51,818 nucleotides of DNA, taken from NCBI GenBank assembly GCA_036508135.1, contig DATCHW010000066.1, positions 1-51,818 of the forward strand, read 5' to 3'. A program made the translations under genes and the position numbers. Below the pieces are notes generated by a model, which made no database searches, was not told the DNA's origin, and saw nothing but the letters and a program-made list of their open reading frames with translations. Position 1 is the first letter of the stretch. Each line of letters starts with the position of its first letter. This DNA comes from DATCHW01 sp036508135. Lineage in GTDB: Bacteria; Bacteroidota; Ignavibacteria; Tepidaquicellales; Tepidaquicellaceae. Positions 16,916-23,902 of the stretch are shown here, piece by piece.

Positions 16916-17101
16916 AAATTAATTTATTATACAATAAAATACAAATCAAAACCTTAATCTATAAATTCATAAATCGCTCATCCTAAAATTATTTTATCCC
17001 GCCGCTTACCACCGCCAATCGCAGCCTCTTCCCCAAAGTATTGAGTTGAATCTTCTGTCTGTTAATACTAAGTTTGTTCTGATTAATTACTTTTAAACCT
17101 T
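16916..17101. other. Intergenic region between divergent fic and lipoprotein genes
   Basis: With the repeat tract this makes a ~318-bp gap. It is AT-rich from 16916 to 16985 and moderately GC-rich from 16990 to 17035. It must hold the divergent promoters of fic and the lipoprotein at 17102. I see no clear hairpin or promoter consensus. Confidence 0.5.
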
Positions 17102-17755
17102 ATGAAAAAAATCAAAATGAAAAATTTCTCATTACCTTATGCACTTCTGATGAGTTTCATAATGCTTATTGCCGGTTCCTGCAATAAAGAATCCGGCAAA
17201 CCCGAATCAAATCAGGATAACAAGACTACCACAACTTCTAATAAAGATAGCATTGAAACCAAAAAGGAAAATACTGCCGCCGGAAAAATCGTTACTCTAT
17301 CTGCGGATGAACAAAAGAAGTTAAACACTTTCTTCAGTAACTTCTCCGAAGCATACCTTGAACCGTTTACAAGCGGAAATATCACCGACGATGAACTGAT
17401 TAAATTCGGCATCCTGCATAATTATAACAATAACTTCAGACTTTTTGAAAAAGCAGGTGAGAACGAACTTAAAATCAAAGATGCACTCATTTCCAAATCA
17501 ATCGAAAAATATTTCGGCAAAACTTTCTCCGCACATAAATCAACAAAGGATTACAAATATAAGAACGGTTATTATTTTATTCCAAATGCCGATGGCGAAG
17601 CCTACACTTTCTCTCAGGTTACAAGCCTCAGTGATATCGGCGGCGACAGATATATTGCATACATAAACGTTTACACTGCAAGCCAGGCTGGACCGGAAAT
17701 GAGCACGATAATCCGAAAAACTGGGGTGCTGACGGCGGGGAAAAACCCGAACTGA
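17102..17755 (+). CDS. Secreted lipoprotein, C-terminus shifted out of frame
   Basis: A 217-residue frame. The first ~26 residues are a lipoprotein signal with lipobox IAGSC, followed by a low-complexity Ser/Thr/Lys/Asn linker and a ~150-residue globular domain of unknown function. The last ~25 residues as read (RKTGVLTAGKNPN) look unnatural. In the -1 frame the DNA continues sensibly to a TAA at 17839-17841, giving WTGN...NPKNWGADGGEKPEL...YKLIDYIKQ. A single-base change near 17683-17690 would join the two. The intact protein would have about 246 residues. It could be a real mutation or a sequencing/assembly error. Confidence 0.75.
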   Translation: MKKIKMKNFSLPYALLMSFIMLIAGSCNKESGKPESNQDNKTTTTSNKDSIETKKENTAAGKIVTLSADEQKKLNTFFSNFSEAYLEPFTSGNITDDELIKFGILHNYNNNFRLFEKAGENELKIKDALISKSIEKYFGKTFSAHKSTKDYKYKNGYYFIPNADGEAYTFSQVTSLSDIGGDRYIAYINVYTASQAGPEMSTIIRKTGVLTAGKNPN

Positions 17756-17841
17756 CTTCTAAGCTCAAAGCAACCTTCACCAAAACTAACGGCTCTAACG
17801 GCGAAAGCATTTATAAATTAATTGATTATATTAAACAATAA
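17683..17841 (+). other. Out-of-frame C-terminal remainder of the preceding lipoprotein
   Basis: Reading in the frame of the TAA at 17839-17841 gives a continuous ~50-codon extension from W-T-G-N to Y-I-K-Q. Amino-acid use is typical of the local lipoproteins, and there is no start codon of its own. It is best explained as the true end of the gene that starts at 17102. Confidence 0.7.
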
Positions 17842-17845
17842 AATT

Positions 17846-18286
17846 ATGAAAAATTTAAACTCGTTAATCTTCATCATTGCTGTATCACTTCTGTTTTTTT
17901 CCTGTTCTAAAAATGAAAATAAAAACTCAACTGCACCTAAAGATACAACGGCAAAGAAAGAAAGCATAAAAGAAACCGAACAAAAAAACACTCTTCTCGA
18001 AGGTCTCTGGATTTCAGATGAAGATTCTAAATCTTCTATTCAGGTTAAAAGTAACTTATGGCTTGAAATGTATGAAAAGGAAAAAACCGATACCTTCAAA
18101 TTCGCCCTGGGAGATTCGTGTCTTGCAAACTCCGGAACAAAAACCAATCCCAACGGAAAATATATCACTGTTTTTGATCCTGCCGGCAACAGGTGTTTTT
18201 TTATTGTAAATTCTGCAAATTCTAAACTCGAATTGTCCTATGTCGGGAGAGGAAACACTTTGCGATATACTAAAAAATCAAAATGA
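17846..18286 (+). CDS. Small lipoprotein of unknown function
   Basis: The 146-residue product starts at the ATG at 17846; the frame is open to a TTG at 17822, but the ATG begins a proper signal peptide. Signal and lipobox (LLFFSC) cover residues 1-20. A charged linker (KDTTAKKESIKETEQK) and a ~100-residue beta-rich domain follow, of the lipocalin-like small-lipoprotein kind (LEGLWISDEDS start, repeated strands). It lies 4 nt after the shifted lipoprotein's natural stop, so the two are probably one transcription unit. Confidence 0.72.
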   Translation: MKNLNSLIFIIAVSLLFFSCSKNENKNSTAPKDTTAKKESIKETEQKNTLLEGLWISDEDSKSSIQVKSNLWLEMYEKEKTDTFKFALGDSCLANSGTKTNPNGKYITVFDPAGNRCFFIVNSANSKLELSYVGRGNTLRYTKKSK

Positions 18287-18294
18287 TGTCAGTT

Positions 18295-18355
18295 TTCCGT
18301 GCCCGTCGGGTCGAAGATTCCGGTCTATCGGAAAGCTGAAAGTCCTGCCGGGAGG
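18295..18355. repeat. 61-bp direct repeat, copy A
   Basis: Matches 19184-19244 at 59 of 61 positions. It contains the small stem TTCCG-GTCTAT-CGGAA and a TCCTGCCGGGAGGA motif. The two copies bracket the zinc-ribbon gene. Confidence 0.9.
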
Positions 18356-18391
18356 ATTACCTACTGACGGATAAAATTAAATATTAAAAAA

Positions 18392-19141
18392 ATGGAATTA
18401 CACATTGAATCCTTGAATTGTCCGAATTGCGGGGCACCGCTGAACTTAAAACCGGGAGATGAAATTACTTTTTGCTCGTATTGCAATTCAAGTATCCGGA
18501 TCTATAAACACGAAGAAACAGGTGAGCATAGTGCCGTTCATACCGAAATCCCCTCTTCACTGATTAATGAAGTCAAGCAATTGATTTTATCAGGGAAAAA
18601 ATCTGAGGCGACAGAGATATATCAAAAAGCCGCAAACATCAGCAAACCGGAAGCAGAAAAAATTATCGAATCTTTTCTCAGGGGGATTACAGACAAAATT
18701 ATTCTAAACCGTCCACTAAGTATAAAAGGAATTTTGTTTTGTGTCTTTTTTCTGCTGATAATTTTTTTGGCGGGATACGTTTTATTTTCAGGCACTGCGA
18801 AAGGGAGGGTCGTTCAGGTGTCGTGCTGGGTGCTTATGTTTTTTTTTATTATCAGTCTCGTTTCTATATCGCGTTCTATTATAGCAACAATAAAATATTT
18901 TCCTAAGAAATGGACTAAAGCAACAATCCTGAAATATGCACTGATAAGTGAAAAGAAAAACCTGAGTTTCTTTAAAGTTCTGCTTGATGTGAAGGAACCC
19001 GGCGGAGAGTCCTTCCGTGCTGAAACAAACATTATGATTAAGACAGAAAATATTGCAAAGCTTCAGGAAGGAAAAACAATTGATGTAAAATACCTTGGGG
19101 GACAAAAGAAAAATATACTCGCATCAGTACAGAATCTATGA
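18392..19141 (+). CDS. Zinc-ribbon membrane protein of unknown function
   Basis: A 249-residue protein. The N-terminal zinc ribbon has CPNCG (C10, C13) and CSYC (C28, C31), in the pattern C-x2-C-x14-C-x2-C. A helical region (50-105) contains a ribosomal-L7-like KSEATEIYQKAANISKPEAEKII stretch. Two hydrophobic spans follow at about 115-135 and 142-165, and then a ~75-residue cytoplasm- or periplasm-facing domain of NfeD/DUF3592 flavour (DVKEPGGESFRAETNIM...LQEGKTIDVKYLGG). Function unknown. It is flanked on both sides by the 61-bp direct repeats, so it may have moved as a cassette. Confidence 0.72.
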   Translation: MELHIESLNCPNCGAPLNLKPGDEITFCSYCNSSIRIYKHEETGEHSAVHTEIPSSLINEVKQLILSGKKSEATEIYQKAANISKPEAEKIIESFLRGITDKIILNRPLSIKGILFCVFFLLIIFLAGYVLFSGTAKGRVVQVSCWVLMFFFIISLVSISRSIIATIKYFPKKWTKATILKYALISEKKNLSFFKVLLDVKEPGGESFRAETNIMIKTENIAKLQEGKTIDVKYLGGQKKNILASVQNL

Positions 19142-19183
19142 GAATTCCCGTGCACGTCAGGCATAAATTACGGGGGGCTCAGG

Positions 19184-19244
19184 TTCCGTGCCCGTCAGGT
19201 AGAAGATTCCGGTCTATCGGAAAGCTGAAAGTCCTGCCGGGAGG
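19184..19244. repeat. 61-bp direct repeat, copy B
   Basis: The second copy, two mismatches from 18295-18355, in the same orientation, 43 nt after the zinc-ribbon stop. It adjoins the start of the RAYT-associated palindrome field. Confidence 0.9.
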
Positions 19245-19283
19245 TAACTCCCAGCAGATACAATTATAATTATGAGTCTTATT

Positions 19284-19526
19284 CCTCGTTACAATGCTCC
19301 GGCGTTGTAACGAAAATCAGAATTGATAGAGTTAATGCGTTACTACGCTGGAGCGTAGTAACGAGGGTGCTAATGTTTTGGTGTCATAACGAAGGTGCTA
19401 AAGTTTTGGTGTCGTAACGAAGGTGTAAGAAATATTCTTTTCCTCGTTACAACGCTCCAGCGTTGTAACGAAAATCAATTGATAGTTTTAATGCTCCAGC
19501 GTTGTAACGAAAATCTGAATTAAATT
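19284..19526. repeat. Cluster of REP-like palindromes upstream of the RAYT gene
   Basis: The ~385-bp gap before the transposase holds three full palindromes (19287-19312, 19338-19363, 19445-19470) and partial copies (about 19378-19393, 19409-19424 and 19491-19510). Consensus arms are CGTTACAACGCT and AGCGTTGTAACG around a central CC or GG, followed by GAAAATC or GAGGGTG tails. No gene is seen here. Confidence 0.88.
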
Positions 19527-20060
19527 ATGCGAAGCAGATTTAAAATAGATAACAATATTAATACTTACTTCATAACTTCAACAATCCAAAATTGGATTTC
19601 AGTTTTCAAATCCGAAAAATACATCTACCATTTAATTGAAACGATAAAATACAATCAACAATTTAAAGATTTAAAAATATATGCTTATGTGATAATGCCC
19701 AATCATTTCCATATGATATGTAGTTCTCAAAAGCTATCGAATGTTATGTCATCGATTAAAAGCTATTCTGCAAGGAAGATTATACACCAACTTGAGTTAG
19801 ACAAAGAAGTTAGATTATTAGAACAATTTGAAAAAAGCAAATTAAAACATAAAACGGATAGAAGATATCAGATTTGGCATGAGGGATTTCATCCTTAGGA
19901 AATATTATCGGAAGAAATGTTTTCACAAAAAGCAGATTATATTCATTACAATCCGGTGAAGAATAAATTAGTTAATCATCAAGAAGAATGGGTTTATAGC
20001 TCAGCTAAGGATTACATTATAGGAAAGTGTGGACTAATATCGATCGATTCATTTGAATAG
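19527..20060 (+). pseudogene. REP-associated tyrosine transposase (RAYT, Y1_Tnp), interrupted by an in-frame TAG
   Basis: The 178-codon frame matches RAYT/TnpA-REP proteins: an N-terminal INTYFITSTI strand, the HUH-type AYVIMPNHFHMI (H60, H62), a helix with the candidate catalytic tyrosine Y80 (SIKSYSARKI), and WHEGFHP. A TAG at 19896-19898 interrupts exactly after WHEGFHP. The same frame then continues with DYIHYNPVKNKLV and WVYSSAKDYI to a TAG at 20058, the expected RAYT C-terminus. A single nonsense change therefore breaks it. RAYTs are single-strand transposases thought to mobilise REP palindromes, and matching palindromes flank this gene on both sides. Confidence 0.85.
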
Positions 20061-20068
20061 ATATTGTA

Positions 20069-20094
20069 CGTTACAACGCTGGAGCGTTGTAACG
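20069..20094. repeat. REP-like palindrome just downstream of RAYT
   Basis: A perfect 12-bp-armed palindrome with central GG, 8 nt after the natural end of the transposase frame. It pairs with the partial copy at 19491-19510 to bracket the RAYT gene. Confidence 0.88.
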
Positions 20095-20127
20095 AGGATG
20101 TTAATGTAATTATATCATTTTCTCGCT

Positions 20128-20154
20128 CGTTATCCCCCGCGGTGGACTCCGGCG
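20128..20154. repeat. Second palindromic repeat family (CGTTATCC...GGTGGACTCCGGCG)
   Basis: A ~27-bp word with relatives at 21151-21176 (same strand) and at about 22845-22870 and 22981-23007 (opposite strand). Its core CCGCGGTGG is self-complementary. It always lies between genes and close to the first family, often sharing the CGTTA edge. Confidence 0.75.
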
Positions 20155-20228
20155 CAGCATCGAGAGTGAAACTTTTTTTAATATCATTCTTTTAGATATT
20201 GAATATTTAATTTCCTGTTATTATATTA

Positions 20229-20243
20229 ACCCCCGAAGGGGGT
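20229..20243. repeat. ACCCCC-GAA-GGGGGT hairpin
   Basis: A 6-bp G/C stem with a GAA loop in the leader region of the following lipoprotein gene. It is probably a dispersed short hairpin element or a weak terminator. Confidence 0.5.
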
Positions 20244-20312
20244 AAAAACTCCCTTGGATTATCCAATGAAAAAATATTAAATTTTTAAAATATTTATTGA
20301 AAGGAGTTTCAA

Positions 20313-20867
20313 ATGAAAAAAATGCTTCTTATCCTGCTTTTTATTTCCGGCTGTTCAAGCTATGAACCTTCCGTTATTAATATCCTCAATACTCAGAAAA
20401 TTCAGGGAATTAAAAGCTGGAATATTAGTTATGATTCCTCAGGTTTTTATGCTCAGACTAGTAGTTCAATTGTTAATGAATTATCATTTACGGAATATTT
20501 GAGTCCGAACAGTTCTTCAATGCTCCCAAATCCCGAATACCAATATTCGGAAATTCGGGGGAAAAATGTAAGTAATATTATTAAAGAAAATCTGTCAGGC
20601 AAAGGTATATTTTTCTCTGAAGTTTCAGCCGGCAATATTGTAGTTAATCGTCCGACTTTCTTTGATGACGGACGTTACATTCTTCACACAGTCGTAACTC
20701 TCTATGATATGGACAAAAATGAACTCGCTCAGCTGGATATATTCAATAACTGCCGTCAGCGGAATACGACCAAAGGAATATATTATGATATGTCCGGGGA
20801 TATTATGAACGATAAGGATTTTGCAGTCAGTGGTGCCGATAAAATCTTAAAAGTTTTGAATCAATAA
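20313..20867 (+). CDS. Small lipoprotein of unknown function
   Basis: A 184-residue protein with a short lipoprotein signal (KKMLLILLFISGC, lipobox ISGC at residues 11-14) and a ~165-residue domain I do not recognise. One stretch (RYILHTVVTLYDMDKNELAQLDIFNNC) resembles the strands of small envelope lipoproteins. It has a clear Shine-Dalgarno (AAAGGAG 7 nt before the ATG), unusual in this window. It is a stand-alone gene between repeat clusters. Confidence 0.72.
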   Translation: MKKMLLILLFISGCSSYEPSVINILNTQKIQGIKSWNISYDSSGFYAQTSSSIVNELSFTEYLSPNSSSMLPNPEYQYSEIRGKNVSNIIKENLSGKGIFFSEVSAGNIVVNRPTFFDDGRYILHTVVTLYDMDKNELAQLDIFNNCRQRNTTKGIYYDMSGDIMNDKDFAVSGADKILKVLNQ

Positions 20868-20928
20868 AAGATTTTTAATGTGATTCTCCCGTTACAACGT
20901 GCCGGAGCAGGTGTGAAAATAGTCGTAG

Positions 20929-21070
20929 CCCGCGGTTTTAGAGCCTGTGTGATAATCCCTTCGCTCTGTCATTCCCGAATTTTTTTATCGGGAATCCAGT
21001 ACTATTTCATCGTTTTTCTTTATACTTCTCTCTTTATTTTGAATTGTAACACAGGCTCTTTAACCGTGGG
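20929..21070. mobile_element. MITE-like 142-bp element with 22-bp terminal inverted repeats
   Basis: The left end (20929-20950, CCCGCGGTTTTAGAGCCTGTGT) and the inverse of the right end (21049-21070) match at 19 of 22 positions. Between them lies the dispersed ATTCCCGA/TCGGGAAT hairpin (20971-20995). No protein is encoded. The size and ends fit a small non-autonomous element or a long-stem RNA-forming repeat. The surrounding gap (20868-21195) otherwise holds only repeat-family fragments. Confidence 0.55.
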
Positions 21071-21106
21071 AAAAATAAACAGAGATAATTCTAACCGTTT
21101 TAAACT

Positions 21107-21132
21107 CGTTACTATGCTCCAGCGTAGTAACG
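21107..21132. repeat. REP-like palindrome (ACTATGCT/AGCGTAGT variant)
   Basis: The same family as the copies around the RAYT. The stem carries the T-A version of the variable pair and one G-T pair. A second-family element follows at 21151-21176. Confidence 0.85.
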
Positions 21133-21195
21133 GACAAAATTTCACCCTCCCGTTATCCAACTCGGTGGACCGGAGTGTCTAACAATAATTAAACT

Positions 21196-22029
21196 TTATC
21201 CTGCGAACACCACTCCTTCAAGAAACTCATTCCAGTATAACTGGTCAAATGCCTTCATTAAAATCCACCCCGTTTTTCCATCCTGGGTTTTCATCTGAAC
21301 CCATACCCAGTCAACTTCAGCTTGCTCCTGAATATCGTATTTTTTTATGTACGTCCCATTATATCCCGTAAGAATTATTTTTTCTCCTGCTTTGGTTTCG
21401 GCTGATACAGCAGATTTTGAATCCCTTTCTGTAAGAAGTTTGAACGGCTTCACTACGGTTACAACATAATCTTTTTCCTTGCCGTCTTCATCGAAAGTAT
21501 ATTTAATCGGATAAAAATCCACCGGTTCCTTTTCAAGTTTATTACGGTCTTTTGAAAATGTAAATACATCTTTCAGATAACAGAATCCCGACCATTCGTT
21601 TGCAATAAAACTTCCCGAGCCGTCAACTTTAATATCCATATAGAAATCCGTTTTCAGAAGTAAAGTTAAATCAGTTGAATATTTAAAAATCCAGTAAACA
21701 AAATCGGGGGAGCCTCCTGCAGATACCAGAATCTCATTTGATTTGTCGCTCTTATCAATATCAATAATTTCAACTCCGAAGTAATCTATGTAGGGAAGCG
21801 TATCGGCAAATGACTTGCCGTCTACTGTCAGCGTGAAGGTCTGTGATATTGTATTGAGAGGCTTTCCGCTGTTATTAATCGTAACGGAAAACTCATTCAA
21901 AATTGCGGAAATTCTTACTGCCTTTTCGCCTTCATTTAAAACAGCCGTAAATGTTGTATCTCCGGGAATTCCAAATGCTTTCAGGCAAAGTGTTAATAAA
22001 ATTAAAGGTATTAGTATAGCTTTTTTCAT
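21196..22029 (-). CDS. Secreted protein with C-terminal SH3-like domain
   Basis: A 277-residue protein with signal peptide MKKAILIPLILLTLCLKAFG. A ~180-residue beta-rich region with a cysteine (FCYLKDVF) follows. The C-terminus (about 205-270: SAETKAGEKIILTGYNG...WVWVQMKTQDGKTGWILMKAF) is a bacterial SH3 fold, with the common V-x-V...G-x-x-GW pattern. Bacterial SH3 domains often bind peptidoglycan or metal, so an envelope role is likely. Function unknown. It is transcribed towards the repeat-filled gap. Confidence 0.75.
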   Translation of the reverse strand: MKKAILIPLILLTLCLKAFGIPGDTTFTAVLNEGEKAVRISAILNEFSVTINNSGKPLNTISQTFTLTVDGKSFADTLPYIDYFGVEIIDIDKSDKSNEILVSAGGSPDFVYWIFKYSTDLTLLLKTDFYMDIKVDGSGSFIANEWSGFCYLKDVFTFSKDRNKLEKEPVDFYPIKYTFDEDGKEKDYVVTVVKPFKLLTERDSKSAVSAETKAGEKIILTGYNGTYIKKYDIQEQAEVDWVWVQMKTQDGKTGWILMKAFDQLYWNEFLEGVVFAG

Positions 22030-22238
22030 ACTATATATTTTATTGGTTAAAAGTTAAAATTTATCGTTTTTTAATATATTAGAGCAAGATACTAACAAAA
22101 GCAAAATAATAAATATCTGAATAATTAAAACTATATTTTATTATCGCACGGTGTGTATTTTTACAAATTAAGTGAAGGTGAATTAACACAGACCGGGAAG
22201 ATGAACCTGCTAAAGTGAACGGATTTAGAATTGAATTA

Positions 22239-22268
22239 ATTAATATTATTCCTTAAGATAATATTAAT
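22239..22268 (+). promoter_or_regulatory. AT-rich leader hairpin
   Basis: An 11-bp perfect stem (ATTAATATTAT with its inverse) and an 8-nt loop end 18 nt before the next ATG. It could modulate initiation or be chance in AT-rich DNA. Confidence 0.3.
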
Positions 22269-22286
22269 AAACTAAATCCATAAATT

Positions 22287-22832
22287 ATGATTAAACCGGG
22301 TATTTTCAAAAAAGTAATAATTATTATTTTCCAATTATCGGTTTTGTATTTTCTTTCCTGCGAATTGCATGCCCAGAGCAATTGGACAAAGCTCGAATAC
22401 TATTTTAATGTCGGGTCTTTGCCTCCGCCTTATCATTACTCTTATACTATTACATTAAATACTGACGGAGCAGGGGAATTGGTTTATACAAAAGGATATA
22501 CATATGACGATAAAAATACTTCCAGATATTCATTTGAACTCGATAATGAAAAACTTAAAAATCTGAAAAATGCAGTCAAGGAAAGCGATGTATTGAATCT
22601 TGATATTGAAACACTCCCGAACGAGGAAATTCCGGACGGCGGACATTCAGACGAATTAAAAATTTACGGAGTAGAAAATGATGGTGTTTCCGAAGATGTA
22701 ATATTATTGAAAACTGTTCCCATATATCCCGAATTGAAGTATGAAACTATATTGAATACATTGTATAAAGTAATTGAAAATTCCGTACCTGATGATATCT
22801 GGAAAGAGGTTAATAGTAAGAGAGATAATTGA
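22287..22832 (+). CDS. Secreted protein, paralogue of the lipoprotein at 27985
   Basis: A 181-residue protein with signal peptide (FKKVIIIIFQLSVLYFLSC). The mature part aligns with the lipoprotein at 27985-28530: W-x-x-(L/I)-x-Y-x-F near the start, the PPYHYSY / PQYQYSY strand, a LKNL(K/L)xxxKES block, a P-x-x-G-G loop and a C-terminal (L/P)YKxIE(N/S)xxPxxxxxE helix. The family is unknown to me; both look like single-domain beta proteins of the periplasm or outer membrane. A repeat cluster begins 3 nt after the stop. Confidence 0.72.
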   Translation: MIKPGIFKKVIIIIFQLSVLYFLSCELHAQSNWTKLEYYFNVGSLPPPYHYSYTITLNTDGAGELVYTKGYTYDDKNTSRYSFELDNEKLKNLKNAVKESDVLNLDIETLPNEEIPDGGHSDELKIYGVENDGVSEDVILLKTVPIYPELKYETILNTLYKVIENSVPDDIWKEVNSKRDN

Positions 22833-22835
22833 TGT

Positions 22836-23007
22836 GCGTTACAACGCCGGAGTCCACAGCGGTGTATAACCATAGGGGAACGAGAGGGGTGAAATCATTG
22901 TGCGTTATAACGCTGGAGCGTCGTAACGAGAAGTGAATCATTGTGCGTTACAACGCTGGAGCGTCGTAACGAGAAGTAAACGCCGGAGTCCACCGCGGTG
23001 GATAACG
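22836..23007. repeat. Cluster of palindromic repeats of both families
   Basis: Contains full first-family palindromes at 22903-22928 and 22946-22971 and second-family units at about 22845-22870 and 22981-23007, separated by GAGAAGTGAATCATTGTG-like spacers. The two first-family copies with their spacer form a 43-bp tandem direct repeat. Confidence 0.85.
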
Positions 23008-23021
23008 AGAAGTAAAAACTT

Positions 23022-23123
23022 ATGCGATTATTTAAAAAAATATTGAAATATACCGGATTAACAGTTCTGATTCTGCTCATCGGAATTTCATCTTCGATAA
23101 TGAAACATTTTTATAAATATTAA
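23022..23123 (+). CDS. 33-residue membrane peptide, possibly a truncated gene start
   Basis: ATG-started frame encoding a basic N-terminus (MRLFKKILKY) and one hydrophobic span (TGLTVLILLIGISSSI). This looks like the signal anchor of a larger membrane or periplasmic protein cut short. It directly follows a repeat cluster and precedes another secreted-protein gene by 13 nt. Either it is a real small membrane protein or a 5' remnant. Confidence 0.35.
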   Translation: MRLFKKILKYTGLTVLILLIGISSSIMKHFYKY

Positions 23124-23136
23124 ATGAAAATATATT

Positions 23137-23664
23137 ATGAAAATAATTTTAACTTTTATTTTGTTTTTATCTGTGTATCTCCCTTCTTTAGCGCAGACTC
23201 CCTCATTTTCTTTTAAATTCAGATTAGAAGAATTAATGTCACACGGCATTGATTCCGAAAGCACGTATACTATTGACATGGAAAAATGTGAATTCAGAGA
23301 AGAAAAAATAGATTATTCTCACGATACTTCTGATATTGACTGGAATAATTTACCTGATACTCCGCATTGCAAGAGTATTGGTACTCTTACAAGGAAAAGC
23401 TATGTATTAGATTTTAATTTAAGAAATCATGATTATGTTTTTGAGAATTTTTATATAATAAATATATACAGGGAAAAAGGCGGTGAATATGATACGATGA
23501 AAATTAGTTTCCCGATTAAAATGAGGTCCTTTGTTACATTTATTGATTTCGGTAAAATTTATTTTGTTCCGGGATATTATAATTTAGCCGATAAATTAAT
23601 TTATTTCATCGATGAAAGTAGTTATTTACAGATTACTCTTCAGGAAAATGCTCTCCCAAAATAG
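23137..23664 (+). CDS. Secreted protein of unknown function
   Basis: A 175-residue protein with a clear signal peptide (MKIILTFILFLSVYLPSLAQ, cleavage after AQ). The mature domain is beta-rich and has two cysteines (KCEF, HCKSIG) that could pair. I recognise no family. It sits alone between repeat clusters, with palindromes beginning about 60 nt after the stop. Confidence 0.65.
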   Translation: MKIILTFILFLSVYLPSLAQTPSFSFKFRLEELMSHGIDSESTYTIDMEKCEFREEKIDYSHDTSDIDWNNLPDTPHCKSIGTLTRKSYVLDFNLRNHDYVFENFYIINIYREKGGEYDTMKISFPIKMRSFVTFIDFGKIYFVPGYYNLADKLIYFIDESSYLQITLQENALPK

Positions 23665-23722
23665 CAAAAATTTCATTTGACAAATGTTTTACTAAAATAA
23701 TGCATTATATTTTTCAACCCCT

Positions 23723-23793
23723 CGTTACCACGCTCCAGCGTGGTAACGGAGAAAGAAGTATTATGGAGGTTACAACGCTAGAGCGTCGTAACG
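23723..23793. repeat. Two REP-like palindromes
   Basis: A full copy at 23723-23748 with the C-G version of the variable pair (ACCACGCT/AGCGTGGT), and a slightly degraded copy at 23768-23793. These are the last family members in the window; none is seen from 24 kb onward or before 19 kb. Confidence 0.85.
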
Positions 23794-23902
23794 AGGAGAA
23801 TAGTGAGTTTAAGTCTGATTAATTCTTCTGAAATAGTATTGTAATAATAAAGCTTATAGTATAAGTTTATTTGAAATTGAGACAAATAATTTTATAATTT
23901 AT

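Noticed and set aside
20880..21182. 100-codon frame on +
   Set aside because: It runs through palindromes, the MITE-like element and the dispersed hairpin. No protein-like composition.
19284..23793. CRISPR array or rho-independent terminators only
   Set aside because: Spacing is irregular, orientation is mixed, no T-tracts follow, and copies cluster around a RAYT gene. REP-like repeats fit better.
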